From NCBI RefSeq assembly GCF_035668035.1, contig NZ_JAYMYJ010000042.1, positions 1-64,000 of the forward strand: 64,000 nucleotides of DNA, given 5' to 3'. The notes below the pieces were generated by a model. It had not been told where the DNA came from, did no database searches, and saw nothing but the letters and a program-made list of their open reading frames with translations. A program made the translations under genes and the position numbers. Shown here piece after piece: positions 24,309 through 33,214 of this stretch (within the stretch, counting starts at the first letter, position 1; every line of letters begins with the position of its first letter). This DNA is from Thiothrix phosphatis (GTDB lineage: Bacteria > Pseudomonadota > Gammaproteobacteria > Thiotrichales > Thiotrichaceae).

Positions 24309-24324
24309 AGCAAGCTTTAGGCCA
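24309..24324 (-). promoter_or_regulatory. Sigma-54 promoter of the hupK-hypAB-hupR operon
   Basis: Minus-strand TGGCCTAAAGCTTGCT fits TGGCACG-N4-TTGCW with the invariant GG and GC spaced by 10 bp. The predicted start is near 24298, about 29 nt before the hupK ATG. Because hupR is the last gene of the unit, HupR probably activates its own synthesis. Confidence 0.78.
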
Positions 24325-24363
24325 TGAGTTAAAGGGCGTGTCGCCGCTGCCCGGCTTGCCGCT

Positions 24364-25020
24364 TCAACGCAACAGGTTTTCCAGGGCGCTCAGACGTTGT
24401 TCCAGTTCGGCAATACGGGCTTCCAGCTGGGCGCAGCAATCCTGCTGGCGGTTGGTGCTGGCTGGCGGCGTAGCCGGATGGGAGATCGGCTCTTCCTGCA
24501 AATCTTCCAGCTTTTCCTCGCCCAAGGTGTGGAAATAGCGGTCTTCACGGCGGCCTGAGCCTGCGGGCAGGCGGATGGCCAGCGGGTTTTCGGCGCTGAT
24601 CCAGGCGTCGAGGATGCCCTGGATTTCATCCGTGCTGCTGAAATCCGCCATACGTTCGGTGCGGGTCTTGATTTCGTTGAGGGTTTGCGGGCGGCGCAGC
24701 AGCAGGACTGCAAGCACGGCCTGCTGTTTGGGGTTCAGGTTGAGGCGGCGGCTGACCTTGTGCTCCACCCGCTGGGCGCGCTCGCTGTTCTGGATGATGG
24801 CCCAGCCGTCTTCCACCAGGGTTTTGGCGAGATGGCCGACCTTGCCTTCGTTCAGGTTCATGATCGGTTCGCGGCTGCTTTTCTGGTTGCAGGCCTGCAT
24901 CAGGGCGTTGAGGGTCAGCGGGTAGTTGTTGGGCGTGGTGAGATGTTTTTCCAGCAGGCAGCCGAGGATACGGATTTCTTCGGCACTGAATGGCGGTTTC
25001 TGCACGTCTTCGTCATACAT
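24364..25020 (-). CDS. YceH/UPF0502 family protein
   Basis: A 218-aa protein of the YceH (DUF480) family, two winged-helix units in tandem (about 10-95 and 95-165) followed by a C-terminal coiled coil (AQLEARIAELEQRLSALENLL). Family phrases LGCLLEKHLTTPNNYPL and ACNQKSSREPIM are clear. Function is unknown; DNA binding is plausible. It follows aat on the same strand after 25 bp. Confidence 0.93.
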   Translation of the reverse strand: MYDEDVQKPPFSAEEIRILGCLLEKHLTTPNNYPLTLNALMQACNQKSSREPIMNLNEGKVGHLAKTLVEDGWAIIQNSERAQRVEHKVSRRLNLNPKQQAVLAVLLLRRPQTLNEIKTRTERMADFSSTDEIQGILDAWISAENPLAIRLPAGSGRREDRYFHTLGEEKLEDLQEEPISHPATPPASTNRQQDCCAQLEARIAELEQRLSALENLLR

Positions 25021-25045
25021 GGTTTAGCCCTTGTCGTTGCTTGGT

Positions 25046-25798
25046 TTATGTCGTTTGGCCGGGGTTCCAGTGTGAAAGGTTGGCGGTCGGGTCTGTCTCC
25101 CAGCGTGGCGGCGGGGGCAGGTGCAGGTTGGCCTGCAAAATGCGGATGTAGGCGGCGCGGGAAATGTTTTCCGCGCCCATGCTCAACAGGTGCGGGTTTT
25201 CGATCTGGCAGTCGATCAGCTTGAAACCCCAATGCTGCACATGCCAGGCCAGCGCCACCATGGCGATTTTGGACGTGTCCGGCTCGCGGCTGAACATGGA
25301 TTCGCCGCTGAAGACGCCGCCGGTCGCCACGCCGTACAGGCCGCCGACCAATTCGCCTGCCGGATTCCACACCTCCACCGAATGGGCGACGTCCGCCGCA
25401 TGCAACCGGCAGTAGGCGGTGTGCATTTCGTGGGTGATCCAGGTCTCAGCGGTGTAGGCGCGCGGCGCGGCGCAGGCGTCAACCACTTCGGCGAAGCAGG
25501 TGTCGAAGGTGATGCGGTAACCTTTGTTGCGCAGTGATTTGCGCAGGCTGCGGGTGATGCGGATCTTATGCGGAAACAGCACCGTGCGCGGGTCAGGAGT
25601 CCACCAGTAGATCGGCTCACGGGGGCCGAACCAGGGGAACACGCCCACCCGGTAAGCATTTTGCAGGCGCTTCATGCTCAGATCCCCACCCACCGCCAGC
25701 AGGCCGTTGGGTTCCTCCCACGCCAGTTCAACCGGCGGAAACGGCTCATCCGGCCAGTCGGCGTTCAATAGCGTCAAACTGAGGGATCGTGGTAACAA
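25046..25798 (-). CDS. aat: Leucyl/phenylalanyl-tRNA-protein transferase
   Basis: A 250-aa aminoacyl-transferase of the N-degron pathway. It adds Leu or Phe from charged tRNA to proteins with N-terminal Arg or Lys, marking them for ClpAP. Family signatures are GLLAVGGDLS, RVGVFPWF, WWTPDPR, and ESMFS. Length is normal. The gene is in the leftward trxB-aat-yceH series, 11 bp after trxB. Confidence 0.96.
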   Translation of the reverse strand: MLPRSLSLTLLNADWPDEPFPPVELAWEEPNGLLAVGGDLSMKRLQNAYRVGVFPWFGPREPIYWWTPDPRTVLFPHKIRITRSLRKSLRNKGYRITFDTCFAEVVDACAAPRAYTAETWITHEMHTAYCRLHAADVAHSVEVWNPAGELVGGLYGVATGGVFSGESMFSREPDTSKIAMVALAWHVQHWGFKLIDCQIENPHLLSMGAENISRAAYIRILQANLHLPPPPRWETDPTANLSHWNPGQTT

Positions 25799-25809
25799 AC
25801 AGCGCCCCG

Positions 25810-26772
25810 TTATTTGGCTTTGGCCAGTTGGTCGAGGTATTTTTCAGCGTCCAGCGCCGCCATGCAGCCGGTTCCCGCTGAGGTGATCGCCTGCCGGTAA
25901 ACATGATCCATCACATCGCCAGCGGCGAAGATGCCCTCCACGCTGGTCTGGGTGGCGTTGCCGTTGGAGCCGCCTTGCACCTTGAGGTAACCGCCCTCCA
26001 TTTCCAGCTGGCCGCTAAACAGGTCGGTGTTCGGCTTATGGCCGATGGCGACAAACACGCCCATCAGCGGAATATCTTGGGTTTCGCCAGTCTGGACGTG
26101 TTTGACACGCATGCCGGTGACGCCGGTGTTGTCACCCAGCACTTCATCCAGCACATGGTTCCACATCAGTTTGACCTTGCCTTCTGCGGCTTTTTCGAAC
26201 AGGTGTTTTTGCAGGATTTTTTCCGAACGCAATTCATCGCGACGGTGCACCAGCACCACTTCGGCGGCGATATTGGCCAGATACAAGGCTTCTTCCACGG
26301 CAGTGTTGCCGCCACCGATCACTGCGACTTTTTGGTTGCGGTAGAAAAAACCGTCGCAAGTGGCGCAGGCGGAGACGCCTTTGCCCTTGAACTTCTCTTC
26401 GGACTCCAACCCCAAATACATGGCGGACGCGCCAGTGGAAATAATCAACGCATCGCAGGTGTAAACCCCGCTGTCGCCGTTCAGCGTAAATGGACGGCTT
26501 TGCAGATCCACACTATTTATGTGGTCGAAAATGATTTCGGTGTCGAAACGTTCCGCGTGTTTTTGCATGCGTTCCATCAGCTGCGGCCCCATCACGCCTG
26601 CATCATCGCCCGGCCAATTGTCCACTTCGGTTGTGGTCATCAGTTGGCCGCCCTGTTGCAGGCCCGTGATCAGCACCGGGTTGAGGTTGGCGCGGGCGGC
26701 ATAGACCGCAGCGGTGTAACCTGCTGGGCCAGAGCCAAGGATGAGTAAGCGGCAATGTTTCGTCGTGTTCAT
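25810..26772 (-). CDS. trxB: Thioredoxin reductase
   Basis: A 320-aa FAD/NADPH enzyme that reduces thioredoxin. It has the FAD-binding GSGPAGYTAA near residue 13, the redox-active CATC in SACATCDGFF, the NADPH loop GGGNTA, and the C-terminal FAD motif GIFAAGDV. AAGGAGAAT precedes the ATG. It is divergent from ftsK across a 145-bp spacer that also contains a GC-rich inverted repeat (CGGGG/CCCCG, about 26799-26818) in the trxB leader. Confidence 0.97.
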   Translation of the reverse strand: MNTTKHCRLLILGSGPAGYTAAVYAARANLNPVLITGLQQGGQLMTTTEVDNWPGDDAGVMGPQLMERMQKHAERFDTEIIFDHINSVDLQSRPFTLNGDSGVYTCDALIISTGASAMYLGLESEEKFKGKGVSACATCDGFFYRNQKVAVIGGGNTAVEEALYLANIAAEVVLVHRRDELRSEKILQKHLFEKAAEGKVKLMWNHVLDEVLGDNTGVTGMRVKHVQTGETQDIPLMGVFVAIGHKPNTDLFSGQLEMEGGYLKVQGGSNGNATQTSVEGIFAAGDVMDHVYRQAITSAGTGCMAALDAEKYLDQLAKAK

Positions 26773-26882
26773 GTATAATTCTCCTTACGTCACGGGGAAG
26801 CGTAGCGCCCCGCTCATTCCGAATCGGGTAATGCTATGTGACATGCAGGGCCGGGTAAAGTAGTAATCGGAAAAACAGTCTT

Positions 26883-26888
26883 TATAAT
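26883..26888 (+). promoter_or_regulatory. Possible -10 element of ftsK
   Basis: A perfect TATAAT lies 30 bp before the ftsK TTG start. No good -35 is seen at 16-18 bp spacing, so it is a tentative promoter. Confidence 0.3.
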
Positions 26889-26917
26889 ATCGGGATTAAA
26901 CAGACAGGGATATTGGT

Positions 26918-29434
26918 TTGGCTAAGGTTATTCTCAATCAGAAAAAGCGCCTGGGTTTGCAACAGGCCAGCGTCATCATCTTTCTTGGCATTGCTGCGGT
27001 CATCATGCTGGCGCTGCTTTCCTACAGCGAGCTTGATCCGGGCCCGTTCCACACCAACAGCGACCCTATCGGGCGTTGTGCAAATATGGCGGGCTGCAAA
27101 GGCGCTTGGTTGGCGGATTTTCTGATCGGCCTGCTGGGCTATCTGGCGTACCTGCTGCCGATCGTGTTGGTGGTGATGGGGCTGACGGCGTTCCGGATGG
27201 GGCCTTACATGAAAAACCCCAATAACCCGGTGGGCGGCATCAATGACGTGATCACCAGCGTTGGGGCATTGTTCACCCTGCTGTCAGGGGCAGGGTTGGC
27301 GCACCTGTTGTTTGAGCCATACCCGCATGGCATTGGCGGCGGCATGTTGGGGCAAACAGTCGGCAATTTCTTTACCCGCACCTTCCTGGGGTATTTCGGC
27401 TCGGTGGTGTTTTTGCTTTCCCTGTTTCTTGGCAGCATTACGGTGGTGGGGGATATTTCCTGGGCGCAAGTGACGGAGAAGGTTGGCGATTGGATGCTGA
27501 AACTGTTCGACAAGTTGCAGGCCACGCAGGGCAATAGCGGTCAAGAGCCAGTGGCGGAAGGGAAGTCGGGTGGGGTTTTCGGGCGCTTTTCGGATGTCCT
27601 CAACCGGGGTTTGCAAGGTGGTGGCGGGGCGTTGGGCAAGGCGGGTGAATGGGTGAACAAAACCGTCGGGGAACGGCTGACGGATAAGACGCCGGAGCCA
27701 GAATTGGGCAGGGGCATCGACCTGACTGATTTGCATGCACCAAACCGCCAGGAGCCACGATTGGATTTGCCAGATTTTTCTGCCATGCATCAGGACAGGC
27801 AGGAAGCATCCGCAAAAACCAGCGCTTCAGCTGACAGCAACGAGCGGACGGGTGATGTTGCGGAGGCGACGGGGGTTCGTGACCTTGCCAAGGAGCTGCG
27901 CCCCAAAGCGGGCAAGAAAGGTAGTCACTTGCGCTTGCTGCCGCCTCTGAGCATGCTGAATCCGCCGCCACGGGAACGTGCCACCCAGTCCAAGGAGCGC
28001 CTCAACGAACTGGCGGACAAGCTGGTGGAGGCGCTGGGGCATTATGGCGTCCCTGATGTCAAGGTGGTCGCGCGCGACCCAGGCCCTGTCATCACCCGGT
28101 TTGAGCTGGAACTGCCGGATGGCACCAAGGCTTCCAAGATTTCCGGGCTTGCCTCCGATCTGGCGCGCAACATGTGCGTGGCCAGCGTGCGGGTGGTGGA
28201 GGTGATTCCAGGGCGGCCTACTATCGGCATCGAAATCCCCAACGACCGCAGGGATGTGGTGACCATCAGCGAAATGCTGGCGGCTCCGGTTTACAAGAAA
28301 AGCCATTCCCCGCTGACGTTGGTGCTGGGCAAGGACATTGCAGGCAACCCGGTGGTCGCCGACCTCGGGCGGATGCCGCACCTGTTGGTGGCGGGCACCA
28401 CCGGCTCCGGCAAGTCAGTGTTCGTCAACGCCGTGTTGATGAGCCTGCTGTACAAAGCCACGCCGGAAGACGTGCGCATGATCATGATTGACCCGAAAAT
28501 GCTGGAATTGAGCAGTTACGAGGATATTCCGCACCTGCTCGCGCCGGTCGTGACCGACATGAAGCACGCCGCCAACGCCTTGCGCTGGTGCGTGGCGGAA
28601 ATGGAGCGGCGCTACCTGCTGATGTCCAAGCTGAAAGTGCGCAATATCGCCGGTTTCAATGAAAAAATCCGTGAGGCGCAGGAGCGCGGCGATGTGATCA
28701 TGGACCCGCTGTTCGACCCGCTGACGGCGGTGGATGGCCATCCGCAACCGCTTAAGCCGCTGCCTTACATTGTGGTGATCGTGGATGAGTTCGCCGACAT
28801 GATGATGGTGGTCGGCAAGAAGGTGGAGGAATTGATTGCCCGGCTGGCGCAGAAGGCGCGTGCTTCCGGCATCCACCTGATTTTGGCGACCCAACGTCCG
28901 TCGGTGGATGTCATCACTGGCCTGATCAAGGCCAATATTCCAACCCGGATTGCTTTCCAGGTTTCCACCAAGATAGACTCGCGCACCATTCTTGATCAGG
29001 GCGGGGCGGAGCAGTTGCTCGGTTATGGCGATATGTTGTACATGCCGCCCGGCACCTCCCTGCCGTTAAGGGTGCATGGTGCGTTGGTGACAGACCGCGA
29101 AGTCGAGGATGTGGCCAACCACCTGAGGGAACATGGGGAACCTGACTACATTGATGAGGTCTTAGCGGATACAACGTCTCCATCCGACGCCATACCGGGG
29201 CTGGAGCCGTTGGCTGAACGGGAAGGCGAGTCAGACCCGCTGTTTGATGAAGCAGTGGCAGTCGTCACCGAATCCCGGCGCGCATCGATCTCTTATCTGC
29301 AACGTCGCCTCAAGGTTGGCTATAACCGGGCGGCACGGATGATAGAAGACATGGAAAGCGCAGGCGTGGTCAGCCCGGTGTTGAGCAATGGCACGCGTGA
29401 GGTGCTGGCGTCGCCCCCGCCTGCGCGCGATTGA
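26918..29434 (+). CDS. ftsK: DNA translocase FtsK
   Basis: An 838-aa division-septum DNA pump that aligns chromosome termini and activates XerCD. Four to five membrane helices occupy about residues 10-190, a Gly/Pro-rich variable linker runs to about 340, and the RecA-like motor carries Walker A GTTGSGKS (493-500) and Walker B VIVDEFADMM. The gamma winged-helix (SISYLQRRLKVGYNRAARMIEDME) is at the C-terminus. The start is TTG at 26918, with an AGGGA ribosome-binding site. lolA and rarA follow as in many gammaproteobacteria. Confidence 0.95.
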   Translation: MAKVILNQKKRLGLQQASVIIFLGIAAVIMLALLSYSELDPGPFHTNSDPIGRCANMAGCKGAWLADFLIGLLGYLAYLLPIVLVVMGLTAFRMGPYMKNPNNPVGGINDVITSVGALFTLLSGAGLAHLLFEPYPHGIGGGMLGQTVGNFFTRTFLGYFGSVVFLLSLFLGSITVVGDISWAQVTEKVGDWMLKLFDKLQATQGNSGQEPVAEGKSGGVFGRFSDVLNRGLQGGGGALGKAGEWVNKTVGERLTDKTPEPELGRGIDLTDLHAPNRQEPRLDLPDFSAMHQDRQEASAKTSASADSNERTGDVAEATGVRDLAKELRPKAGKKGSHLRLLPPLSMLNPPPRERATQSKERLNELADKLVEALGHYGVPDVKVVARDPGPVITRFELELPDGTKASKISGLASDLARNMCVASVRVVEVIPGRPTIGIEIPNDRRDVVTISEMLAAPVYKKSHSPLTLVLGKDIAGNPVVADLGRMPHLLVAGTTGSGKSVFVNAVLMSLLYKATPEDVRMIMIDPKMLELSSYEDIPHLLAPVVTDMKHAANALRWCVAEMERRYLLMSKLKVRNIAGFNEKIREAQERGDVIMDPLFDPLTAVDGHPQPLKPLPYIVVIVDEFADMMMVVGKKVEELIARLAQKARASGIHLILATQRPSVDVITGLIKANIPTRIAFQVSTKIDSRTILDQGGAEQLLGYGDMLYMPPGTSLPLRVHGALVTDREVEDVANHLREHGEPDYIDEVLADTTSPSDAIPGLEPLAEREGESDPLFDEAVAVVTESRRASISYLQRRLKVGYNRAARMIEDMESAGVVSPVLSNGTREVLASPPPARD

Positions 29435-29456
29435 AACAGGATTCAGAGGATAATTG

Positions 29457-30092
29457 ATGAAAACAATGTTTGCGAAAACGCTGGCGGTCATGTTGGCGGC
29501 TGGTTTGATGGCCAGTTCCGCATGGGCGGGCGGGCGTGAAAACCTGAGTAATTTTTTCACCCAGGTTGACACCATGCAAGCGGCTTTCAGCCAGCAAGTG
29601 CTGGATGATAAAGGGGCGTTGCGCCAGTCCTCCAGCGGCAACGTGTACCTGTCGCGGCCCGGCAAGTTCCGTTGGGAATACGCCGCACCCGACAAGCACG
29701 AAATCGTCGCTGATGGCAAAAATGTGTGGGTGTACGATGTGGAGCTTGACCAAGTGACGGTCAAACCGATGGACAAGGCGCTGTCTTCCGCCCCGGTCGC
29801 CATGCTGTTGCAGAAGCAGCCGGTCGAAAAGCAATTCGACGTGCAGGACATGGAAGCGGATAACAGCACGCTGGAATGGTTCCGCCTGACGCCCAAAAAG
29901 CAGGATTCCGATTTCACCACCATGGATTTGGGCGTCAGCAGCAATGGGATTGAGGAAATGATCCTGGGCGACAAATTTGGCCAGCAGACCTATATCAAGT
30001 TCCAGGGCATGCGCACCAACGTCAATCTCGACGGCAAGCTCTTCAGCTTCACCCCGCCCAAGGGTGTGGATGTGGTTGGGAAACCTTCCTGA
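29457..30092 (+). CDS. lolA: Outer-membrane lipoprotein carrier LolA
   Basis: A 211-aa periplasmic chaperone that takes lipoproteins from LolCDE to the outer-membrane receptor LolB. A Sec signal ends at ASSAWA (about residue 23). Typical LolA phrases are QVLDDKGALRQSSSGNVYLSRPGKFRWEY and the C-terminal FSFTPPKGVDVV. ATG 29457 with an AGAGG site is preferred over the TTG just before it. It lies 22 bp after ftsK and 4 bp before rarA. Confidence 0.96.
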   Translation: MKTMFAKTLAVMLAAGLMASSAWAGGRENLSNFFTQVDTMQAAFSQQVLDDKGALRQSSSGNVYLSRPGKFRWEYAAPDKHEIVADGKNVWVYDVELDQVTVKPMDKALSSAPVAMLLQKQPVEKQFDVQDMEADNSTLEWFRLTPKKQDSDFTTMDLGVSSNGIEEMILGDKFGQQTYIKFQGMRTNVNLDGKLFSFTPPKGVDVVGKPS

Positions 30093-30096
30093 GCGG

Positions 30097-31389
30097 ATGG
30101 GGCAGGATTTTACCCCGCTGGCTGAACGGATGCGCCCGGCAAACCTGAATGAGTATGCCGGGCAAGCCCACCTGCTGGCGCCCGGCAAACCGCTGCGGCG
30201 CGCCATCGAAGAGTCCCGCCCGCATTCAATGTTGTTCTGGGGGCCGCCCGGAACCGGCAAGACCACGCTGGCGCGGTTGATTACCCATTACTGGAGCGCT
30301 GAATTCATCACGCTGTCGGCGGTGTTGGCAGGGGTGAAGGAAATCCGTGCCGCTGTCGAAGTCGCCCGTCAGAACCGTGGGCAATTTGGACGCAAGACCG
30401 TACTGTTCGTGGATGAAGTCCACCGTTTCAACAAGGCGCAGCAGGATGCGTTTTTGCCGCATATCGAGGACGGCACGCTGCTGTTCATTGGCGCGACCAC
30501 CGAAAACCCTTCGTTTGAACTGAACAATGCCTTGTTGTCGCGGGTGCGCACTTATGTGCTGCGTCCATTGGCGCAGGCGGACATCAAGGCGGTATTGCAA
30601 CGCGCTTTGCAGGATGCGGACAAGGGCTTGGGGGAAATGCGCCTACAGGCAGGTGATGCAGCGCTGGACACATTGGCGGCAGCGGCTGACGGCGATGCGC
30701 GGCGGGCGCTCAACTGGCTGGAGATCGCTGCGGATCTGGCGGAAGAAACGCCAAGCGGTCTGCAAATTACGGAAACTACGGTCAAGGAAGTGGCAACGGA
30801 ATCCTTGCGCCGCTTTGACAAAGGCGGCGACCTGTTTTACGAACAGATTTCTGCCTTGCATAAGTCGGTGCGCGGCACGGATCCGGATGCGGCGTTGTAC
30901 TGGCTGTGCCGGATGTTGGATGGCGGCTGCGATCCACTGTACATTGCCCGCCGGGTGGTGCGGATGGCCAGCGAGGACATCGGCAACGCCGATCCGCGCG
31001 GATTGCAGCTTGCCCTGAATGCATGGGACGCCTACGAGCGGCTGGGCAGCCCGGAAGGCGAACTGATGATTGCGCAGGCGGTGGTGTATCTGGCCTGTGC
31101 GCCCAAAAGCAACGCGGTTTATGTCGCTTACGGGCAGGCGCTGGCGGATGCGCGCCAATCCGGTTCGTTGGACGTGCCGATGCATTTGCGCAATGCGCCC
31201 ACCCAATTGATGAAGGCGCTGGATTTTGGCAAGGGCTACCGCTATGCGCATGATGAACAGGGCGCGTATGCGGCGGGGGAGACATATTTCCCGGAAGCAC
31301 TGAAAGGACGGCGCTACTACGAGCCGGTGGAGCGGGGGCTGGAGTTGAAAATTCGGGAAAAACTTGCCAAGTTGCACAGCGGCCAATAG
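30097..31389 (+). CDS. rarA: Replication-associated recombination protein A (RarA/MgsA)
   Basis: A 430-aa AAA+ ATPase of the clamp-loader family that acts at stalled forks. Walker A is GPPGTGKTT near residue 48, Walker B LFVDEVHRF, sensor 1 ATTENPSFELN. The C-terminal tetramerisation region (GCDPLYIARRVVRMASEDIG) is typical. The open frame reaches 120 bases upstream over lolA, but ATG 30097, 4 bp after the lolA stop, gives the family N-terminus. The lolA-rarA order is conserved in gammaproteobacteria. Confidence 0.96.
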   Translation: MGQDFTPLAERMRPANLNEYAGQAHLLAPGKPLRRAIEESRPHSMLFWGPPGTGKTTLARLITHYWSAEFITLSAVLAGVKEIRAAVEVARQNRGQFGRKTVLFVDEVHRFNKAQQDAFLPHIEDGTLLFIGATTENPSFELNNALLSRVRTYVLRPLAQADIKAVLQRALQDADKGLGEMRLQAGDAALDTLAAAADGDARRALNWLEIAADLAEETPSGLQITETTVKEVATESLRRFDKGGDLFYEQISALHKSVRGTDPDAALYWLCRMLDGGCDPLYIARRVVRMASEDIGNADPRGLQLALNAWDAYERLGSPEGELMIAQAVVYLACAPKSNAVYVAYGQALADARQSGSLDVPMHLRNAPTQLMKALDFGKGYRYAHDEQGAYAAGETYFPEALKGRRYYEPVERGLELKIREKLAKLHSGQ

Positions 31390-31401
31390 TAATGCTTGGC
31401 G

Positions 31402-32058
31402 TTATTCTTTTAGCTTGATGAGCAAATGGCCTTCTTCCACATGGATGTCTTCCACACCATCTGCAAACGATTTCCAAAAGCCTTCATTGCCGCCAAATTC
31501 GTTGACCATATCAACATTCTTCAAGTTGCCGAGCCAAGCATTAGGCAGTGGGACTCCCCATACGCTGACACCTTTGAGTTTCACCACCGGACGGCCATTG
31601 GCGTAGGCAAGCTCCAAACCCGTGTTGACTTTCAGGGTTTTGCCGCCAATAAAGGGGAAGTCAGGGTCGAGCGGGAGCAGGATTTTGGCGCTGGCGAGAT
31701 TCTCCGACAAGTCGATGACAGCCTTTTCCCCCAGCTCGGTGTTTTTCGCCAATAATGCGTTCAATTCTTTTTCGCTGAGGGATATTTCACGTTTTGCATT
31801 TGCCTCGTTATAAGGTTCCGGGGTTAAATCTTCGGGTTGTTGCGGGTTTGAGCCAATGAGATCGGGCAAGCCAATTTGCTGGAGTTTATGCTCCAGCGTG
31901 GTTTCTTCCTGTTGATTGAGTTTTACCGGCGTGAAGGGCTTGGGAAAAAGGAAATACTGCGCCACCCATAATGTGACGCTTACAGAAAGAAAAACAGTCA
32001 GCAGAATTAGCCCCGCGACATGTAAACACCCTATTTTATGTTCTGAGTTTGTGTCCAT
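31402..32058 (-). CDS. Membrane-anchored protein of unknown function
   Basis: A 218-aa protein with an N-terminal transmembrane segment (about residues 13-36) and a large, presumably periplasmic, domain. The soluble part has an acidic Pro/Glu region (50-85), then an ISLSEKELNALLAKN helix and a beta-rich end rich in Gly and Val. I do not recognise the family. It is convergent with rarA (12-bp gap) and divergent from thiL, and is lower in GC than its neighbours. Confidence 0.8.
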   Translation of the reverse strand: MDTNSEHKIGCLHVAGLILLTVFLSVSVTLWVAQYFLFPKPFTPVKLNQQEETTLEHKLQQIGLPDLIGSNPQQPEDLTPEPYNEANAKREISLSEKELNALLAKNTELGEKAVIDLSENLASAKILLPLDPDFPFIGGKTLKVNTGLELAYANGRPVVKLKGVSVWGVPLPNAWLGNLKNVDMVNEFGGNEGFWKSFADGVEDIHVEEGHLLIKLKE

Positions 32059-32189
32059 TTATGCTCCAGCAAAAATATACGACCATCCTGGGCCTTAGTC
32101 CTCGCATAGTAAGCATTTAGCATAATTTATCTGGCTGGGTTTGCAAAAATCTGCCAGAGTTTAAAAATTGACGATTAACGGGCGCTAGT

Positions 32190-33137
32190 ATGTCGGAATT
32201 TGATCTAATCCGCGAACACTTTTTTTGGCGAAACATACCAGATTCCGTGCGTATCAGCGTGGGGGATGACGCGGCGGTTTTGCGTATGTCTCCAGGGCGG
32301 GAGTTGGCTGTTTCGGTTGACACTTTTAATGCTGGAATTCATTTCCCACTGGATACGCCGCCGCATGCGGTTGGCTATAAAGCCTTGGCGGTCAACCTGA
32401 GTGATCTTGCCGCAATGGGGGCTGAACCGGCTTGGTTTACCTTGGCACTTTCCATGCCGTCGGCTGACCGGGAATGGGTGCGCGAATTTACCCAGGGCAT
32501 GCAGGAGTTGGCGGAACAGCACAATATTTTCCTGATCGGTGGTGACACTACACGGGGGCCATTAAGCATCACCATCCAGGTAATGGGTTGGGCGGAGCCG
32601 GGCAGGGCGCTGTTGCGCAGTGGGGCGCAGGATGGCGACCTGGTTTGCGTTTCCGGCACGCTGGGTGATGCTGCGGCAGGGTTGGCGGTTGTGCAGCAAC
32701 GTTTGCAATTGTCGGCGGAAGCGGCGGAATTTTGCATCCGGCGGCTAAATTATCCGTCGCCACGCTTGCAATTGGCGGAATATCTAAGGGGCAGGGCGAC
32801 AGCTTGCATGGATATTTCCGATGGTTTGCTGGCTGATCTTGGTCATATTTTACAAGCGTCAGGCGTCGGCGCACACCTTTATCATGCCTTGGTTCCGCTT
32901 TCCCCTGCATTGGGGCAGCTGACCCTTGTGCAAAGACTAGACTTCGCGTTGCGGGGAGGGGATGATTACGAGCTATTATTTACTCTGCCAGAACTTCATT
33001 TAAGCGAGGTGCAGGATTTTGCGCAGAGGCTGGGCAATCGTGTGACAGTTCTCGGGGAAATTGACGCCGATCAAGCAGGGCTTTCAGTAGATTACGCTTT
33101 TCATGATAAACGGAGCGGTTATGAGCATTTTTCTTGA
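32190..33137 (+). CDS. thiL: Thiamine-monophosphate kinase
   Basis: A 315-aa kinase that phosphorylates thiamine monophosphate to the active diphosphate. The ATP/magnesium motifs are visible: GDDAAVL near residue 27, NLSDLAAMGAEP near 71, GGDTTRG, and the C-terminal GGDDYELLFT. Length is normal. No nus or rib neighbours are present, and no TPP riboswitch is evident upstream. Confidence 0.96.
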   Translation: MSEFDLIREHFFWRNIPDSVRISVGDDAAVLRMSPGRELAVSVDTFNAGIHFPLDTPPHAVGYKALAVNLSDLAAMGAEPAWFTLALSMPSADREWVREFTQGMQELAEQHNIFLIGGDTTRGPLSITIQVMGWAEPGRALLRSGAQDGDLVCVSGTLGDAAAGLAVVQQRLQLSAEAAEFCIRRLNYPSPRLQLAEYLRGRATACMDISDGLLADLGHILQASGVGAHLYHALVPLSPALGQLTLVQRLDFALRGGDDYELLFTLPELHLSEVQDFAQRLGNRVTVLGEIDADQAGLSVDYAFHDKRSGYEHFS

Positions 33138-33214
33138 GCATGGCATCTTGTTTGGGAACCTTTGCAAATATACGATTGTCTACCGAAACAACAATCACAT
33201 TAGGGCTTAAATAT

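Noticed and set aside
29977..30096. N-terminal extension of rarA over lolA
   Set aside because: The extra 40 residues are Ser/Arg/Pro-rich shadow translation of lolA; ATG 30097 restores the family start.
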